Shown: piece after piece, positions 60,186 to 64,000 of the stretch | How the letters are laid out: the number at the start of each line of letters is the position of its first letter | Position numbering within the stretch: the first letter of the stretch is position 1 | NCBI GenBank assembly: GCA_900239685.1 | Contig: OENT01000223.1 | Location: forward strand, 1-64,000 | DNA from: Rotaria macrura | Lineage: Eukaryota > Rotifera > Eurotatoria > Philodinida > Philodinidae | Length of the DNA stretch: 64,000 nucleotides | Direction: 5' to 3' | Position numbers and translations under genes: made by a program | Notes under the pieces: model-generated | Databases searched by the model: none | Told to the model about the DNA's origin: nothing | What the model saw: only the letters and a program-made list of their open reading frames with translations

Positions 60186-61614
60186 ACAATCAATGTTCGA
60201 CACATTGTAAATTATATATTTTCCAGCATAGTTTTATTTTGTTTAATTTTTACGAAATTTTATTCGCCGGGACAAAATATATTTCGTTTTTATCTGTATA
60301 GTTAATAATGCATGCTTATTTTTTTATGAACTCAAAATATTCGACTACTGAGAACTAAATTGAATCTATTCATCTATGTATGTATACGAGTGTAATAAAG
60401 TTGTGCATAAACAATTTTTTTATTAAAGTGATAAGACTAAAAAATAAAAAAACAACAATTGATTGGTCAAGGGTAAACAAAACAGGTGTTTTTTTTTGTA
60501 TGCATATATATTTATCTATTCTTGCCTATGATGTAATTATTTCATGTTCATTTACGAAAAGTGGGCTATTGGATGAGATTCGAAGATTCTCTTCCTTTCT
60601 TTTTTTTCGTTTTGTTGTATTTTATCTTCGACGAAATAAATCATTATCTAAATGTATATTTATACATATGTGATGGATATAGAAGATTATTGAAAGTCAA
60701 GGATTTCGATGAAGAATAATATTATTGAATCTACGTAATCAGTTTTATTTATTATCAAACATCTTCTAAAACTCGAGTTGCCTCGGTATATGAATGTCTG
60801 TTTGGTATTCTAGCATTTGTCGATTTGCGTCGATGGATAAATGACGCCCATGTCTTCCTTTCTCTTGTTTATAATCATCTTGAAGACGAAGAAAGAAGAA
60901 AAAAAAATAGAAGTGGCAAATGATAAGGGACATATACAGTTTTTGTCGATATCTTCGTAGTGTTTGTGTGTTTTTCTTGCTAAAATAACAGGGGAAAAAT
61001 GTGTAGACAACGAATGTCTGACTCTTTTTTCCTTTCTTTTCCCCTTCCAACTGATAATTGTTATTCTATGAGTTATCAGAAGAAAAAAAACATTCGGGAC
61101 AGTTTTAGTGACGCTGATTGCCAAGTGCCTCCGCCTTTCCGATAGCAAAAGACCTATCAGATTCTTTCCTATATGTCTCGAGTATGTTGTACAGTTGAAA
61201 GCAGACTTTTCTTGATTAGAACGAGAATAACGTAAGTCTCATTTTGTAGCTTATGAAAATAGAGTCATACAATTTAGAAAGACATGCGAGAAATTTAAAA
61301 TTGTTCTTTTATTTTGCACACAATAATTAGAGTTCAAGTATTTGGTGCTCTTAATATCCAATGTACTTGTATTCTTCTCATTCCTGATGATAGGTATCAG
61401 TCGATGCTTGTTTATTCCTGGAGCGTTATCCTTTCAATATAACTCAATAATTGAGTTGATACAGTTTTAATTATGCGTATTATTCGCTCCTTTGATTAAC
61501 TTGCCTTTAGAAAGTTTGATTTTTCTTTCAACTCAATTGATATGAATATATTTGAAATTCATTTCTCGATATTTTAATAAACATTAATTTTCTTTAGTTG
61601 GTATAAATATAACC
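60186..61614. other. Spacer between SMIM14 and the CH-domain gene
   Basis: AT-rich. The overlapping minus-strand frames at 60766-61148 are Lys/Phe-rich without motifs. No other feature is seen. Confidence 0.45.
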
Positions 61615-62459
<845 letters not shown>

Positions 62460-62569
62460 TACAAAAAAAAAGAAGAACAATCGACAGGAAAACTTAACTA
62501 GATATATAAACATAAACGCATACATACAAATCAATACATCGCTTTTTTTCTCATTGTATCTTAATTCAT

Positions 62570-62600
62570 TCGTTTTATTTTATTCAATAAAAACAATTTT
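62570..62600. terminator. Shared, overlapping poly(A) signals of convergent genes
   Basis: AATAAA on the plus strand at 62586-62591 serves the CH-domain gene. TTTATT on the plus strand (AATAAA on the minus strand) at 62574-62584 is placed to serve the Ras-like gene. The two transcripts are therefore expected to overlap at their 3' ends. Confidence 0.55.
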
Positions 62601-63306
62601 CATGTTAGTATACAAGCACAAACATTATTTGGTTTGACTTTTTCTAAACGATAGTGCTGTTCATATTGTATATGTTTCATTGCTGTATAAATTGCATCAT
62701 AAATTCCAACATTTCCTTTAACACTTATATCAAACACATCAGAACCATTTGCTTTTAACTTATCAATAGTTTGTTGACTAATAACACGGTCTTGTTCAAG
62801 ATCAATTTTATTCCCTACAATAATAATCGGTATTGATACTAATGTATTCGGAAATTTCGAACGTATCGTATCTTGAAAATGATTCAATTTTGAAAAACTT
62901 TTTTGATCTGTTATAGAAAATACTATTAAACATGCTGTTGGTATTGTATCAGAGAATTTTAGTTTTTGAAGATCATGTATTGTTGATAGATCAAAAAATA
63001 TTAAAGTACAGTCACTACCATCAATTACAGTTGAATAAACGGTTGAGCCATCGGCATTCGTATGAGAACAATTACGGCAAGGAAATTCATTTCGAACATA
63101 ACGTGCAATAAGAGACGTTTTTCCTACTCCTGCATCACCAATGACCAAAATACTGAAAAAAAAGCACTGTTAAGTATAGTTACATGTATGCATTTGTGTA
63201 TACATAAAAACAAATATACAAATGTGATACATGTATATATATATATATTTTTTTTTTTGTATAAATACCGATATTCTGATGGACGTTGTATTCGACGTTT
63301 TGGCAT
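62600..63306 (-). CDS. Ras-like small GTPase with atypical G3 motif and CaaX end
   Basis: Two exons on the minus strand. Exon 1 is 63306-63269 (MPKRRIQRPSEYR). After a GT-AG intron, exon 2 (63152 down to the stop at 62602-62600) continues in phase: ILVIGDAGVGKTSLIARYVR. The P-loop is GDAGVGKTS (G1). G4 is VGNKIDLEQDR. The protein ends NNVCACILT, where CILT is a CaaX prenylation box. The usual G3 DxxGQ is replaced by IFFDLSTIHD, so the catalytic Gln equivalent to Ras Q61 and the preceding Gly are absent, suggesting slow or absent intrinsic hydrolysis. About 195 residues is normal for Ras/Rab size. The basic N-terminus (KRRIQR) may aid membrane or nuclear targeting. The exact subfamily is not clear; Ras-like atypical members of the RASL/RERG kind are closest in style. 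Confidence 0.85.
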
Positions 63307-64000
63307 AATGTCATATAAAAAATTTGTTATTACTTCTTTTTTTTTGTCTCTGGACACAAAATGTGACGAGCTGTTTTTTTTTCTTTAGAGATGTATAACG
63401 AAATATTGAATATTTACTCAAAAAGAATGTGAAGAAAAAGAACACTTAAGTAACTCGACAACGTAAAATAAATTAACAAAGAAATGCATGTTTTTTTCCC
63501 TTGTTATTGATCCTAAATAAATAAAAAATTTAAAATTTTTGTAACAGTAACTATTGTTGGATTAGAACAAACATAGTCAGAATATTTACTAGCTTAACAA
63601 GAAAGAAAAACACATATTCCTTTTATTTATATATAACTAAAACTACAATTTATTCAGACTTCAATCGATATCAAACACAACCATATGATTGTCTATGGCG
63701 AATCAAAATATAGGAGAAACTATAACAACTTTCATTCCATATATGAAAACATCTCTAGACATATGATAGATTACTTCTATCTATCAGTGATACCATTGAA
63801 ATGGCTATGTCTGCACCGCAAATTTCATTTTATTATTTATCACATACTCTAAGATTGGCAAGTATAACTATTAAAAACGTGAATGTATCATCTTTTTACT
63901 GATATGCTATCATGAAAATTCTTATCCTAATGTTCATGTTAAAAAAATTAATCTAGACGATAGAAGTACATAGAGCACCAGAGATATTTTTGTGTCAGTC
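63307..64000. other. Spacer upstream of the Ras-like gene
   Basis: Likely contains the minus-strand promoter. AT-rich; nothing else identified up to the window end. Confidence 0.45.

Noticed and set aside
60766-61148. Two overlapping minus-strand frames of about 100 residues
   Set aside because: Low-complexity Lys/Phe composition, no motif, and no splice partners.

Overview
This is an AT-rich animal nuclear sequence. Nine protein-coding loci are recognisable by family. Most are split by short GT-AG introns, commonly about 50-90 bases, and they are separated by AT-rich spacers full of mobile-element debris. The metazoan families (PINCH, SMIM14, erlin, smoothelin, TRPM, core-1 galactosyltransferase-like, BTB-TLDc, MATH-BTB), the tiny introns and the AT bias fit a compact-genome invertebrate. 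I think of a bdelloid rotifer first, but that is an inference from style, not proof. The assembly has 27 Ns at 17600-17626 and one at 3313.

Left third (1-25.8 kb): a terminal-inverted-repeat element (1-2724), a decayed roughly 165-base tandem repeat (3.8-4.4 kb), and a duplicated divergent gene pair. Each copy of the pair has a minus-strand TRPM-like channel gene facing a plus-strand gene of an unrecognised family. In copy 1 the TRPM gene is cut to its N-terminal SLOG region (4.44-5.59 kb), while the unknown gene is nearly complete (6.17-8.59 kb). In copy 2 the reverse holds: the TRPM gene is long and apparently whole (12.0-19.7 kb), while the unknown gene stops after three exons (23.2-23.8 kb) beside a 1.58 kb TIR element. 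A 1,057-base Ginger-like DNA transposon with 207-base TIRs and a TATG target duplication lies between the two pairs (9569-10625). The 3' end of a LINE sits in the copy-2 spacer (20.9-21.7 kb).

Middle (25.9-31 kb, and again 44-47.6 kb): several GC-rich 'word islands'. Each is built from direct and inverted copies of its own short, often self-complementary word (TTCCGGCCGGAA, ATCCGATCGGAT, ACCGTAT/ATACGGT). Several are bounded by a shared TACCCAGG-type edge. I cannot assign them to a known class, and they are the best candidate in the window for something undescribed. A single-exon BTB-TLDc gene follows on the minus strand (29.8-31.0 kb).

Right half (32.5-64 kb): an ordinary host gene series. 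On the plus strand: erlin, PINCH with a long novel N-terminal extension, a multi-pass membrane protein, a DUF457-like membrane protein, an apparently broken MATH-MATH-BTB gene, a C1GALT-like GT31 enzyme, SMIM14 and a smoothelin-type CH-domain protein. On the minus strand: a Ras-like GTPase with an unusual G3 motif, convergent with the smoothelin-type gene. PINCH (focal adhesions) and the CH-domain protein are both cytoskeletal. Otherwise the genes look like unrelated neighbours and not a pathway cluster.
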